Counted from the first letter of the stretch, positions 16,324-25,792 are shown. The stretch: DNA of 64,000 nt from Maritimibacter dapengensis (GCF_019218265.1 NZ_JAHUZE010000001.1:620001-684000), one strand, 5' to 3'. Program-made: numbers and translations. The notes: generated from the letters alone by a model not told the origin.

Positions 16324-18111
16324 TCATTCCCAGCAGCTGACCAGAACCGACATGTCGGCGGCCTTGACCGAGAGCGCATGAGGCGACAGCGCCTGTGCGC
16401 TGTCCATCGCGGCGACATCGACGCCGTTTTCCGACAGGAACGCGGCGAGCGCCGAGGCTTTCGCGGCGAAGGAGACTTCGTCCGGGAATTGTCGGGCGGG
16501 GTCGGTCCCGTCGGATTGCAGCATGCCGAGCACCGCGCCGCTGTCGTCGAGAACCGGGCCACCTGCGTCGCCATCCTGCGCATCGAGGTCGAGGCGGAAA
16601 ACACTGTCCTCGCCGTCGAGGCCGCGCACGTCGGCGAGCTTGCCGAACGTGAGCGTGGCCGAAGACAGGCGACCGCCGAAGGAGAAACCAGCGACCGCGA
16701 GCTCGGACTGGATGCGAGGCTCGGAGGTCGAAAGCGCGGCCACGGCGAGCGGGGCGAGCGCCTGCTCGGGCGTCAGGAGGGCAACGCCGAGGGTGTCGTC
16801 GGTCGCGGTGACCTGCGCCGGGTAGCTTTCGTCCAGCGTGACCTGCGAACAGCCTGCAACCGCGTCGGCGGTGGTCAGGACGATGCCGCCGGAGCCAACA
16901 TAGAAGCCGGTGCGCGCGCGGTCGGCGCGGCGGATTTCGAGCCCGGAGACCAGATCGACAGATTGCATGGCGACGTCGAGGCCGGCGTTGTCGTCGAGCA
17001 CGGTCGGGCCGGTGGAGGTGAAGCTCTCCTGCATCGCTTCGAGCGCGATGTTGCGGCGTTTCTCATCGCCGCGCGGCCAGATGAGCATATAGCCTTTCAC
17101 CGCACCATCGACGATGGCGGCGTGGGTGTAGGAGACGATCCGGCTGTCCGCGCCGTTGATCGTGAAATCGCTTTCGCGGCGTTGGCGTTCACCTTCCGAC
17201 GGGACGACTTCGAGCGATTGCAGGATGTCGTAGAGGCCATAGAGCGTGGATTGGCCGCCGGATTGCGAAATGAGCACGACGCGCACGCCGTCGTCCCCTT
17301 CGTAATGGGCGAAGGGGGCTTCGTAGCGGTCGAATTCGACCATTGCCGCCGGGATGATGATCTCGATCCCGGCGTCGCGGTCGATGATGGAAGCAAGGCC
17401 GAGGCTGTCGAAGACGTCCTGGTAATCAGTCATCAGTTCTTCCCGCTGCCGCGAGGTGAGAACGCCGGTCGCCTCGTAGCCCTTCGCAGCCTGCCACTGC
17501 GCCATTGCGTTGCGCGTGCCGGGGCCGAAATCGCCATCAATGGCGGATTCGTAGAACCCGTCGAACTGAAGTGCGACCTGAAGTGCCTCACGCGCCTCGC
17601 GCTCGAGAAGACGCTCGGATTGAAGCGCCTCGGCGCGGGTCTCTTCGGGATTGACGATCACCGGTTCCGGTTCGGGCTCCGGCGTCGTGAGGGCAACCTC
17701 CGGCTCGGCAGCCGGTGTCTCGGTCGGTTCCTCGGCAATCGTATCGGGTGTCTCTGTCGGAGTTGCAGGCAGGGTATTGGCACCGACCGGCCAGAATTGT
17801 TGACTATACGCGCCGCCGTCACTGACATAGGCGTCGCGCGGCACGGCATTCGCGCGCAGCAAGGTCAGGAGGGTATTGGTCGCGTCCTGCTCGGTAAACG
17901 GCCCGAGCGCGGTGGCATACCAGCCGGACGCGCCAAGCCGGAAGCCAACGACATTGTCGAGGCGTTCGTCATATGCCCGGGTCGAGGCCTCGGCTGCTGC
18001 GAGTGTGGCGTTCGCTTCCAGCTGCACCCAGAAATCGTCTTGCGCCATCGCGGCCGCGCCCCAAAGCATGGTCGCGGCCATCACGATTGCGGAAAAAATG
18101 CGTGTCATCAA
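16324..18111 (-). CDS. Exported SPOR/peptidoglycan-binding protein with trypsin fold lacking the catalytic triad
   Basis: A 595-residue exported protein. The signal peptide (MMTRIFSAIV to AMAQ) is followed by a SPOR-like segment (residues about 25-100), a Pro/Glu/Thr-rich linker (about 112-158), a PG_binding_1 domain with YESAIDGDFGPGTRNAM, an unassigned middle region and a chymotrypsin-like domain from about 400. In that domain the His position reads TTADAV (D416), the Asp position reads TLGVALL (Gly), and the nucleophile position reads GDAGGPV (A516). The triad is therefore replaced at all three positions while the GxGGIVLT and GGPVLDDSG framework survives. It probably binds peptidoglycan as a non-proteolytic scaffold; that function is inference. 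It is divergent from glyQ. Confidence 0.85.
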   Translation of the reverse strand: MMTRIFSAIVMAATMLWGAAAMAQDDFWVQLEANATLAAAEASTRAYDERLDNVVGFRLGASGWYATALGPFTEQDATNTLLTLLRANAVPRDAYVSDGGAYSQQFWPVGANTLPATPTETPDTIAEEPTETPAAEPEVALTTPEPEPEPVIVNPEETRAEALQSERLLEREAREALQVALQFDGFYESAIDGDFGPGTRNAMAQWQAAKGYEATGVLTSRQREELMTDYQDVFDSLGLASIIDRDAGIEIIIPAAMVEFDRYEAPFAHYEGDDGVRVVLISQSGGQSTLYGLYDILQSLEVVPSEGERQRRESDFTINGADSRIVSYTHAAIVDGAVKGYMLIWPRGDEKRRNIALEAMQESFTSTGPTVLDDNAGLDVAMQSVDLVSGLEIRRADRARTGFYVGSGGIVLTTADAVAGCSQVTLDESYPAQVTATDDTLGVALLTPEQALAPLAVAALSTSEPRIQSELAVAGFSFGGRLSSATLTFGKLADVRGLDGEDSVFRLDLDAQDGDAGGPVLDDSGAVLGMLQSDGTDPARQFPDEVSFAAKASALAAFLSENGVDVAAMDSAQALSPHALSVKAADMSVLVSCWE

Positions 18112-18204
18112 ATTCCTTACTGCCCCCGACGGGCCTCACGTCTCATTCATCGGAGGTCAGTAACACACCAGCCCGCGCGCGAGGTCAATATACAAGGCCG
18201 TTGA

Positions 18205-18233
18205 TTGACCGCCTTGTGCTCTGGGCCTATTGA
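18205..18233 (+). promoter_or_regulatory. Candidate sigma-70 promoter of glyQ
   Basis: TTGACC at 18205-18210, a spacer of exactly 17 bases, and TATTGA at 18228-18233. The start of transcription would be near 18240, about 20 bases before the glyQ ATG. Confidence 0.6.
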
Positions 18234-18259
18234 GGCGCTGTCACATCCAAGGGACCGAC

Positions 18260-19207
18260 ATGGCCGAGACCAAGACAAACAAGCCGCGCTCGTTTCAGGA
18301 GATCATCCTGCGCCTTCAGACCTATTGGGCGACGAAAGGCTGCGCGATCCTACAGCCTTACGATATGGAAGTGGGGGCGGGCACGTTCCACCCGGCCACG
18401 ACCCTGCGCGCTCTCGGCTCGAACGCCTGGGCTGCGGCCTATGTCCAACCGTCGCGCCGCCCCACTGATGGCCGCTATGGCGAAAACCCGAACCGCTTGC
18501 AGCACTACTACCAATACCAGGTGCTGATCAAACCGAGCCCGCCGGACTTTCAGGAGCTTTATCTCGGCTCGCTGGAAGCGATCGGGATCGACATGGATCT
18601 TCATGACATCCGCTTCGTCGAGGACGATTGGGAAAGCCCTACGCTCGGCGCCTGGGGTCTGGGCTGGGAGGTCTGGTGCGACGGGATGGAGGTGAGCCAG
18701 TTCACTTATTTCCAGCAGGTCGGCGGGCATGATTGCCGCCCGGTTTCGGGCGAGTTGACCTATGGGCTCGAGCGGCTCGCCATGTACGTGCTGGGCATCG
18801 ACCACGTGATGGACATGCCGTTCAACGATCCGCAATCGCCCATCCCGCTCAGCTATGGCGACGTGTTCCGGCAGACCGAGGAGGAATACTCGCGCCACAA
18901 CTTCGATGCGGCGGATACCGAGCGTCTCCTGCGCCATTTCGAGGATGCGGAGCGTGAGTGCCAGACGATCCTCGACCACCCGGCGGTTGACCCGAAGACC
19001 GGAAAGCATATCGTCATGGCGCATCCGGCCTATGATCAGTGCATCAAGGCCAGCCATATCTTCAACCTGCTCGACGCGCGCGGCGTGATCTCGGTCACGG
19101 AACGGCAAGCCTATATCGGGCGGGTCCGGGCGCTCGCGAAGCTGTGCGCCGACGCGTTCGTGCAGACCGAAGCGGGCGGGGCCGACGTCACCGGGGTAGC
19201 GGTGTGA
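18260..19207 (+). CDS. glyQ: Glycyl-tRNA synthetase alpha subunit
   Basis: A 315-residue alpha subunit of the bacterial alpha2-beta2 glycyl-tRNA synthetase, which carries the catalytic class II core. Typical blocks are [36 protein letters not shown] in the N-terminus, [23 protein letters not shown] and [11 protein letters not shown]. The ATG at 18260 ([12 protein letters not shown]) is favoured by the promoter spacing and the family start. The last bases overlap the next gene by GTGA. glyS lies 1.5 kb downstream with two small genes in between, an arrangement I associate with Rhodobacteraceae. Confidence 0.98.
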   Translation: MAETKTNKPRSFQEIILRLQTYWATKGCAILQPYDMEVGAGTFHPATTLRALGSNAWAAAYVQPSRRPTDGRYGENPNRLQHYYQYQVLIKPSPPDFQELYLGSLEAIGIDMDLHDIRFVEDDWESPTLGAWGLGWEVWCDGMEVSQFTYFQQVGGHDCRPVSGELTYGLERLAMYVLGIDHVMDMPFNDPQSPIPLSYGDVFRQTEEEYSRHNFDAADTERLLRHFEDAERECQTILDHPAVDPKTGKHIVMAHPAYDQCIKASHIFNLLDARGVISVTERQAYIGRVRALAKLCADAFVQTEAGGADVTGVAV

Positions 19208-19695
19208 GTGGCAAGCTTGTCGGTATTATCGTGATCGTCGCGACGCTCATTTTCGGTGCGGTGCTTTATTACGTGCAGGTCTATGCCTATTACGACCGGC
19301 TCGATCCGGGCGCGGTGGAACTGTCGGTGGTCAATATGGCGACGCAGGATGCCGAGCCGCTTGCCGTCGACGACCTTCAGGCGATTGACGGCAGTTCCAG
19401 CCCGATCCGGTTCCGGGCCTGCTTCACCAGCATCATGTCGGATACCGCGTTGTCCGAGAGCTATGAGCCCTACGCCGAAGCCACGCCGCTCAACGCGCCG
19501 GGCTGGTTCGACTGTTTCGACTCGGTCGAAATCGGCGAAGCCATCGAAGCGGGTGAGGCGATGGCGTTTCTCGGCGAGAAGAACATCCACGATGGGGTCG
19601 ATCGCGTTATCGCCATCATGCCCGATGGGCGGGGCTTCGCGTGGCACCAGCTCAACGAGCAATTCACTGACGACGGGTCCGAGCCGATCCAGTGA
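19204..19695 (+). CDS. Single-pass membrane protein between glyQ and glyS (DUF6446-like)
   Basis: A 163-residue protein starting at GTG 19204, inside the glyQ stop (GTGA overlap). One membrane helix at residues 4-24 ([20 protein letters not shown]) is followed by a periplasmic domain with [16 protein letters not shown] and a second Cys in WFDCFDS, possibly a disulfide pair. Its position suggests the roseobacter family of unknown function I remember as DUF6446; the name is from memory. Function unknown. Tight coupling to glyQ implies coexpression with glycyl-tRNA synthetase. Confidence 0.8.
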   Translation: MSGKLVGIIVIVATLIFGAVLYYVQVYAYYDRLDPGAVELSVVNMATQDAEPLAVDDLQAIDGSSSPIRFRACFTSIMSDTALSESYEPYAEATPLNAPGWFDCFDSVEIGEAIEAGEAMAFLGEKNIHDGVDRVIAIMPDGRGFAWHQLNEQFTDDGSEPIQ

Positions 19696-19761
19696 TCTGA
19701 TCGCCCGCGGGAACTTTTTGAGGCGCAACAGGCTTGGGTCTGCAACGCCGAGGAGGGTTCC

Positions 19762-20634
19762 ATGTCCATCACCGATAACCTCAACACTGCTCCGTCGTGG
19801 GTCTCACCCGTCATGCGGGTGGGCTACAGCGCACGGGCCGCGACCTATGTCATCCTCGGCGCATTGACCGTTCTGGCGGCCTGGACCGGCGGGCAGGCGG
19901 AAGGCACCAGCTCCGCGCTCGGCCAGCTTCGGGATACATCCTGGGGCGTTCCGGTCCTCTGGGCGGTGGCAGTCGGTTTGTTCGCCTATGCGCTCTGGCG
20001 GTTGATCGCGGCGCATTACGACCTGGAACTCCATGGCTCGGGCCTGAAAGGCATCGTCGCGCGTGGCGGGCTGATCGTGACCGGGCTGATCCATGTCGGT
20101 CTCGGCGTCTCTGCCGCACGTCAGGCGATGGGCGGCGGCGAAGGTGGGGACAGTGTGCAATCGCTCGCTTCATGGCTCATGCAGCAGGGCGAATGGGGCA
20201 AATGGGCGGTCGCGACAGTCGGCCTCGTGACCATTGCGGCTGGCATCTATTATGTCTTCAAAGGTTTTCGTGAGAGCTACAAGCGACACCTGCGCGAAAC
20301 GCGGCTGTCGCGCAAGCTGGACCCTGCGGTGAAGGTCGGGCTCGTGGCCCATGGCATCGTCATCGCGATTATCGGGATCTTTCTCGCCTATGCCGGGTGG
20401 AATGCCGATCCGTCACAGGCCGGTGGAATGGGATTGGCCTTTGAGGCCGTCCGCAACCAGCCGTTCGGTCGTTTTCTCCTGGCCGGACTTGGTCTTGGTT
20501 TGATCGCCTTCGCTGTCTATTGCGTGGTCGAGGCGGTCTATCGGATCATCCCACGCTGTTCGAGCGGGTCGATGCACACGCTGGCCGGCAATTTCTCGAC
20601 TGCCTGGGAACGTCGCCTCAAACGCTTCGCCTGA
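19762..20634 (+). CDS. DUF1206 membrane protein
   Basis: A 290-residue protein with six predicted membrane helices arranged as three pairs. Each pair contains a similar motif: VGYSARAATYVILGALT, ARGGLIVTGLIHVGLG and LVAHGIVIAIIGIFLAY. This triple helix-pair layout is the DUF1206 family, of unknown function. GAGGAGGG at 19750-19757 precedes the ATG. It sits between the small membrane gene and glyS on the same strand, so it is probably part of the glyQ-glyS transcription unit. Confidence 0.88.
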   Translation: MSITDNLNTAPSWVSPVMRVGYSARAATYVILGALTVLAAWTGGQAEGTSSALGQLRDTSWGVPVLWAVAVGLFAYALWRLIAAHYDLELHGSGLKGIVARGGLIVTGLIHVGLGVSAARQAMGGGEGGDSVQSLASWLMQQGEWGKWAVATVGLVTIAAGIYYVFKGFRESYKRHLRETRLSRKLDPAVKVGLVAHGIVIAIIGIFLAYAGWNADPSQAGGMGLAFEAVRNQPFGRFLLAGLGLGLIAFAVYCVVEAVYRIIPRCSSGSMHTLAGNFSTAWERRLKRFA

Positions 20635-20668
20635 CGCCTTAATCCGCGTCACCCACTGGACGTTGCGC

Positions 20669-20708
20669 CGCCCCTTGGGTATTCCGGCCCGGACTGCCTC
20701 AAGGGGCG
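20669..20708 (+). other. Inverted repeat before glyS
   Basis: CGCCCCTTG at 20669-20677 pairs with CAAGGGGCG at 20700-20708 across 22 bases. It is followed by AAAAAA, so it is not a plus-strand terminator. It ends 21 bases before the glyS ATG and could affect translation of glyS. Confidence 0.35.
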
Positions 20709-20729
20709 AAAAAAGGCGTGGACCACGAC

Positions 20730-22952
20730 ATGGCCGATCTTCTGATCGAACTGTTTTCCGAGGAAATCCCGGCGCGGATGCAGAAAAAAGCGAGCGAGGA
20801 CCTCAAGCGCCTCGTGACCGATGGTCTGGTTGAGGCCGGGCTGACCTATGGCGGTGCCCATGCGCTGGCCACGCCGCGCCGACTTTGCCTCGCTCTCGAG
20901 GATATTCCGGCGATGAGCCCGGACACGCGCGAAGAGCGCAAGGGGCCGCGCGTGGATGCACCGGAGAAGGCGGTCGAGGGGTTTTTGCGCGGGGCTGGTG
21001 TTTCCAAGGATCAGCTCGAGGTACGCGATGAGAAGAAGGGCCAGGTCTATTTCGCGGTGATCGAGAAGAAGGGCCGTCCGGCGGCCGAGATCGTCGCCGA
21101 AGTGCTTGAGAACGCGATCCGCAATTTCCCGTGGCCGAAATCCATGCGCTGGGGCAAAGGTAACCTGCGCTGGGTGCGTCCCCTGCATTCGATCCTGTGC
21201 ATCCTGACGACCGAGGAGGGGGCCGAGATCGTCCCGCTCGAAATCGACGGCATCAGGGCCGGCGACGTCACGCAGGGCCACCGCTTCATGTCCAGCGGCG
21301 AGATCAAGGTGTCGTCCTTCGAGGATTACGAGGCGAAGCTTGCCAAGGCTTGCGTGGTGCTGAACCCGGAGGCGCGGGCCGAGACGATCTGGCACGACGC
21401 AACGCAGGCGGCGTTCGCGCAGGGCTTCGAGGTCGTCGAAGACAAGGGGCTTCTGGCCGAAGTCGCGGGGCTGGTCGAATGGCCCGTTGTCCTGATGGGT
21501 GACATCGGGGCCGAGTTCATCGACCTGCCGCCGGAGGTGCTTCAGACCTCAATGAAGGAGCATCAGAAGTTCTTTTCCGTGAAGAACCCCAAGACGGGGC
21601 GGATCGAGAAATTCGTGACGGTCGCGAACCGTGAAACCGCCGACGATGGCGCCACGATCCTCGCCGGGAACCAGAAAGTGCTCGCAGCACGGCTGTCGGA
21701 CGCCAAGTTCTTCTGGGAGAACGATCTGCGGGTGGTGGGCGAGCACGGCATGAAGTCCTGGACCGAAAAACTGCAACAGGTGACGTTCCATGCCAAGCTC
21801 GGGTCCGAGGGCGACCGTATCGCGCGGATTTCCGGGATGGCACGGCGATTGGCTCCGATGGTGCAGGCGGATCGGGCCGAAGCGCGGCAGGCGGCTTGGA
21901 GCGTGAAAGCCGACCTCGCATCGGAAATGGTCTATGAATTCCCGGAATTGCAGGGGATCATGGGTCGGTATTACGCGGAAAGTGCAGGTCTGCCGGACGC
22001 TGTCGCAGCGGCCTGCGAGGAGCATTACGCGCCCCTTGGCCCGAATGACGCGGTGCCGACGGCACCGGTGTCGGTCGCGGTTTCGTTGGCCGACAAGCTC
22101 GACAAGCTCACGGGGTTCTGGGCCATCGACGAAAAGCCCACGGGCTCGAAAGATCCATTTGCGCTGCGCCGCGCCGCGCTTGGCGTGATCCGCCTGATCC
22201 TGTCGAATGAGCTCCGCCTGCAACTGGATCGGTTGATCGACGCGCAGTTGTTGCGCCATCGCATCGACGCGCGTGACGAGGATGAGGCCGAATTGCGCGA
22301 CGAGTTGCTGGGCGAGATTGCGGATCACGGCGTGTTCGGCGCCGCTGTGCGCACGATTCTCGATCGGCTGGATGGCAACGCGCCCGAATGGCTGTCGGAA
22401 ATCACCGGCCATACCCCTGATGTCAGCGATGACCTGATGGCTTTCATCCACGACCGCCTCAAGGTGCATTTGCGCGATGAGGGGATTCGTCACGACGTGA
22501 TCGACGCTTGCCTTGCGATGCCGAATGCCGATGACCTGACGCTTCTGGTCAAGCGCGCACGCGCGCTGGGCGCATTCCTGGCGTCCGAAGACGGCGCGAA
22601 CCTGACGCAGGGGTTCAAACGGGCCAACAATATCCTGAGCCAGGCGGAAGCGGCGGACGGGGTCGAATACAGTTTCGGCGCAGACGTGAAATTCGCCGAG
22701 GACGACACGGAAAAGGCGCTGTTCGCAGCGCTCGATACGGCGGAGGACGCGATCAAACCGGCGATGGAGGCCGAGGATTTTGCGGCCGCGATGGGCGCGA
22801 TGGCCAGACTTCGCGCACCGATCGACGCCTTCTTCGAAGCGGTGCAGATCAATACCGACAACCAGATCGTGCGCCGTAACCGTTTGAACCTGCTCGCAAG
22901 AATTCGGGACATTTGCCTGTCTGTCGCGGATCTTAACCGCATCGACGGGTGA
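20730..22952 (+). CDS. glyS: Glycyl-tRNA synthetase beta subunit
   Basis: A 740-residue beta subunit, needed for tRNA-Gly recognition and for holoenzyme activity. Family blocks include MADLLIELFSEEIPARMQ at the N-terminus, NFPWPKSMRWGKGNLRWVRPLH, MKEHQKFFSV and an HD-like/anticodon-binding C-terminus ending NLLARIRDICLSVADLN. The ATG at 20730 matches the usual family start; GTG 20718 lies 12 bases upstream and closer to an AAGG. It is longer than the enteric protein (about 690 residues), as is common in alphaproteobacteria. Confidence 0.97.
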   Translation: MADLLIELFSEEIPARMQKKASEDLKRLVTDGLVEAGLTYGGAHALATPRRLCLALEDIPAMSPDTREERKGPRVDAPEKAVEGFLRGAGVSKDQLEVRDEKKGQVYFAVIEKKGRPAAEIVAEVLENAIRNFPWPKSMRWGKGNLRWVRPLHSILCILTTEEGAEIVPLEIDGIRAGDVTQGHRFMSSGEIKVSSFEDYEAKLAKACVVLNPEARAETIWHDATQAAFAQGFEVVEDKGLLAEVAGLVEWPVVLMGDIGAEFIDLPPEVLQTSMKEHQKFFSVKNPKTGRIEKFVTVANRETADDGATILAGNQKVLAARLSDAKFFWENDLRVVGEHGMKSWTEKLQQVTFHAKLGSEGDRIARISGMARRLAPMVQADRAEARQAAWSVKADLASEMVYEFPELQGIMGRYYAESAGLPDAVAAACEEHYAPLGPNDAVPTAPVSVAVSLADKLDKLTGFWAIDEKPTGSKDPFALRRAALGVIRLILSNELRLQLDRLIDAQLLRHRIDARDEDEAELRDELLGEIADHGVFGAAVRTILDRLDGNAPEWLSEITGHTPDVSDDLMAFIHDRLKVHLRDEGIRHDVIDACLAMPNADDLTLLVKRARALGAFLASEDGANLTQGFKRANNILSQAEAADGVEYSFGADVKFAEDDTEKALFAALDTAEDAIKPAMEAEDFAAAMGAMARLRAPIDAFFEAVQINTDNQIVRRNRLNLLARIRDICLSVADLNRIDG

Positions 22953-22961
22953 GTCCCGGCT

Positions 22962-22977
22962 TACGTAAAAATACGTA
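22962..22977. repeat. TACGTA inverted repeat between glyS and the PPDK-like gene
   Basis: TACGTA at 22962-22967 and 22972-22977 around AAAA. As TACGTA is self-complementary, the site is both a direct and an inverted repeat. It lies in an AT-rich promoter-like patch that also contains TATGTTATAAA near 23015, so it may be an operator of the next gene. Confidence 0.4.
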
Positions 22978-23004
22978 GTCGTTAGGTCCTTCTTGTGAAT
23001 ATGT

Positions 23005-25611
23005 ATGTTAGGACTATGTTATAAAAAAAACTATGCTGCGGTGCAGAAAGTGTTGGAACGAGCCGGCTACACAGAGATAACCCCGACTGCCTCGGTTGAT
23101 ACGAACCGTCATGGCGGGCGTGCGAAGTGTCTTCAGCGTCTGATTCGGCTGGACATGCCGGTTCCGCGCACGCTTGCGCTCGATTTCGACACGGTTCGTG
23201 AAATTTCGCTCGGCAAATTGCCAGACATTCCCTCGATCCTCGGCCTCTTCGATCGTCCGCTTCTGTCGGTCCGACCATCGAGCGAGGATGCCGATTGGGG
23301 CGGGCCTTCGGCGATCCTGAACATCGGGATGAACAACGAGAAGCACCGCAAGCTCGCCGAAAGCCATGGCGAAGATGCGGCGAACGCGCTCTACCTGCGG
23401 TTCATTCGGTCCTACGCGATCCATGTGGCACGGCTCGACCCGGACGAGTTCGAGTTGACCGGGGCGTCGGATGGCCGCGCTCTGGAACACGCGCTCACGA
23501 TTTATGAGGAAGAGACCGACGAGTATTTTCCGCAGGACATCGGCGATCAGCTGTCGGAAGTCCTGCGCTCCATGGCGCGCGCCTGGGAGGGGACGACGGC
23601 CCGGCTCCTGCGCGAGGCGCGTGGCGCACCGAAAGACGCGGGGCTTGGCCTGGTCGTTCAAGAGATGGCCCTTGGCGTCGGCAAAGGTCCGTCCGGCTCG
23701 GGCGTCATCCAGTTCGTCAACGGCCAGAGCGGCGAACGAGAGGTGCGTGGCCGCTACATGGCGCGAAGCCAGGGTCGCGATGCTCTTGTCGACAAGAACG
23801 AGCGCGAAGTCATATATCTCGCCAAGGACGAACGCGGGCCCTCGGTCGAAGACCGGCTGCCGGCCGCCTACGCGGACCTGATGAGATATGGCGATCTGTG
23901 CCGCAACCGACTGCGTGAAGAAATGCAGATCGAGTTCACCATCGAGAATGAACAGCTGCATATCCTCGATGCGGTCAGGGTCAGCCGGTCCCCGCGCGCG
24001 AATCTGAACATTGCGGTTGCCCTCGCGCAGGACGCGATCATCTCGGAAGAAGAAGCCGTGATGCGCGTGCCGCCGCGCTCATTGACCGAAATGCTTCACA
24101 GTCAGGTCGATCCGAACGGGCCGCGCGACGCCATTGCCAAGGGGATCGCGGCCAGCCCAGGCGCGGCGACCGGCAAGATCGTATTCACCTCCCGTGGGGC
24201 GCAGGCGCTGGCGGCACAGGACGAGGATTGCATCCTTGTGCGCCGTGAGACGACCCCGGAAGACATTCGCGGCATGCATGCGGCGAAAGCGGTTTTGACC
24301 GAACGGGGCGGGATCACCAGCCATGCAGCGGTCATCGCACGGGGGCTCGGGCTTCCTTGCGTTGTCGGTGCGTCGTCGATCAAGCTCGACCGCAAGAACA
24401 AGGTGTTGCGCACTGCCGATGGCCGGACCTTCGCGGAAGGCGAGGTCATCACGATCGACGGATCGGCTGGCGAGGCGCTTTCGGGGGCGGCAGAGATGCT
24501 TGAACCGGACCTTGGAGAAGCGTTCCAGACACTGCTCAGCTGGGCGGACAATGCCCGCGACATCGGCGTTCGGGCCAATGCGGATACACCTGCAGACGCC
24601 GCCAAGGCGCGAACCTTTGCCGCCGAAGGGATCGGGCTGTGCCGGACCGAGCACATGTTCTTCGAACAGGAACGTCTTCTGGCCATGCGCGAGATGATTT
24701 TCGCCGATACGCCCGAAGATCGCCGGGCCGCGCTCGACCGGATCGAACCGATGCAACGCGCTGATTTCATCGAATTGTTCGAGATCATGAGCGGGCTTCC
24801 GGTCACGATCCGGCTTTTCGACCCGCCCCTGCACGAATTCCTGCCCCATGCCCGTGAAGGCATGGTGGAGCTTGCCGATGCGCTGGACCTCGCCGTGTCC
24901 GACGTGACCCGGCGTGTCGAGGCGTTGAGCGAATTCAACCCGATGCTGGGGATGCGTGGTGTGCGGCTGGGCGTCACGGTGCCGGAAATCTACGACATGC
25001 AGGCGCGGGCGATTTTCGAGGCGACCATCGAAGCTTCGAAGACCGGAGCACCGGTGGTGCCGGAAATCATGATCCCGCTCGTGTCTGCGAAGCGGGAAGT
25101 GGAAATCGTGAAGTCCCGGATCGACAGCGTGGCCGCGCAGGTGCGCGTGGAGCGGGGCGTTAAGTTCGACTATCGCCTCGGCGTCATGGTCGAAACACCG
25201 CGCGCTGCCCTGCGCGCCGGCGAGATTGCGCAACATGCCGCGTTCCTGAGCTTCGGCACGAACGATCTTACGCAAATGACCTATGGCCTTTCGCGCGACG
25301 ATGCGGGCCGGTTCATGGGGCAATACGTGAGCCAGGGCGTTTACGAGGAAGATCCGTTCCATACGCTGGACATCGACGGTGTCGGGGAGCTTTTGCAGAT
25401 GGGGGCGGAACGTGGTCGCGCGAGCAATCCGGACGCGACCCTTTCGATCTGCGGTGAGCACGGCGGCAACCCGGAATCCATCGCGTTCTGTCGGAACGCG
25501 GGGTTCGACTACGTGTCGTGCTCGCCGTTCCGGGTGCCGGTGGCACGGCTCGCCGCTGCGCATCTTGCGATTCATGATCGCGGTGCGGCCCGGTCGCGCG
25601 TGACCCGCTGA
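23005..25611 (+). CDS. Pyruvate phosphate dikinase-like PEP-utilising protein, divergent ATP-grasp half
   Basis: Up to 868 residues. The central and C-terminal parts are orthodox PPDK: the phosphohistidine H440 in GGITSHAAVIAR, GIGLCRTEHMFF, TIRLFDPPLHEFLPH, NPMLGMRGVRLG, and C816 in SICGEHGG. The N-terminal ATP-grasp half is short and altered: the glycine-rich loop reads HGGRAK, the VRSGA segment reads VRPSSEDADWGG, and the LQTR block reads LDAVR. It follows glyS, where relatives often carry ppdK. It may have changed phosphoryl-donor use or lost ATP binding. The start is unclear: ATG 23005, GTG 23041 and TTG 23053 all lack a good ribosome-binding site. Confidence 0.82.
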   Translation: MLGLCYKKNYAAVQKVLERAGYTEITPTASVDTNRHGGRAKCLQRLIRLDMPVPRTLALDFDTVREISLGKLPDIPSILGLFDRPLLSVRPSSEDADWGGPSAILNIGMNNEKHRKLAESHGEDAANALYLRFIRSYAIHVARLDPDEFELTGASDGRALEHALTIYEEETDEYFPQDIGDQLSEVLRSMARAWEGTTARLLREARGAPKDAGLGLVVQEMALGVGKGPSGSGVIQFVNGQSGEREVRGRYMARSQGRDALVDKNEREVIYLAKDERGPSVEDRLPAAYADLMRYGDLCRNRLREEMQIEFTIENEQLHILDAVRVSRSPRANLNIAVALAQDAIISEEEAVMRVPPRSLTEMLHSQVDPNGPRDAIAKGIAASPGAATGKIVFTSRGAQALAAQDEDCILVRRETTPEDIRGMHAAKAVLTERGGITSHAAVIARGLGLPCVVGASSIKLDRKNKVLRTADGRTFAEGEVITIDGSAGEALSGAAEMLEPDLGEAFQTLLSWADNARDIGVRANADTPADAAKARTFAAEGIGLCRTEHMFFEQERLLAMREMIFADTPEDRRAALDRIEPMQRADFIELFEIMSGLPVTIRLFDPPLHEFLPHAREGMVELADALDLAVSDVTRRVEALSEFNPMLGMRGVRLGVTVPEIYDMQARAIFEATIEASKTGAPVVPEIMIPLVSAKREVEIVKSRIDSVAAQVRVERGVKFDYRLGVMVETPRAALRAGEIAQHAAFLSFGTNDLTQMTYGLSRDDAGRFMGQYVSQGVYEEDPFHTLDIDGVGELLQMGAERGRASNPDATLSICGEHGGNPESIAFCRNAGFDYVSCSPFRVPVARLAAAHLAIHDRGAARSRVTR

Positions 25612-25792
25612 CGTAAAGTCGGCGATCTGAAAACACACATATTGTGAGTAACTTGAGCCAGCATACTTCATGCGGGGCATTAAGTAATTTTGGCAGCTAA
25701 AACTTTACCGAAAGCGGATCTTCGCTTATGGTGCCGCCCAAATGAGCGGGGAGAACTCCGCCGTATTCGAGGCTTTTCGAGGGAACGGTTTC

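Noticed and set aside
16249-18204. 651-codon plus-strand frame opposite the protease-like gene
   Set aside because: It is antisense to a gene with signal peptide and recognisable domains, and its composition is that of a reverse-complement shadow.
24079-25680. 533-codon minus-strand frame opposite the PPDK-like gene
   Set aside because: It is antisense to strongly conserved PPDK motifs and has no motif or ribosome-binding site of its own.
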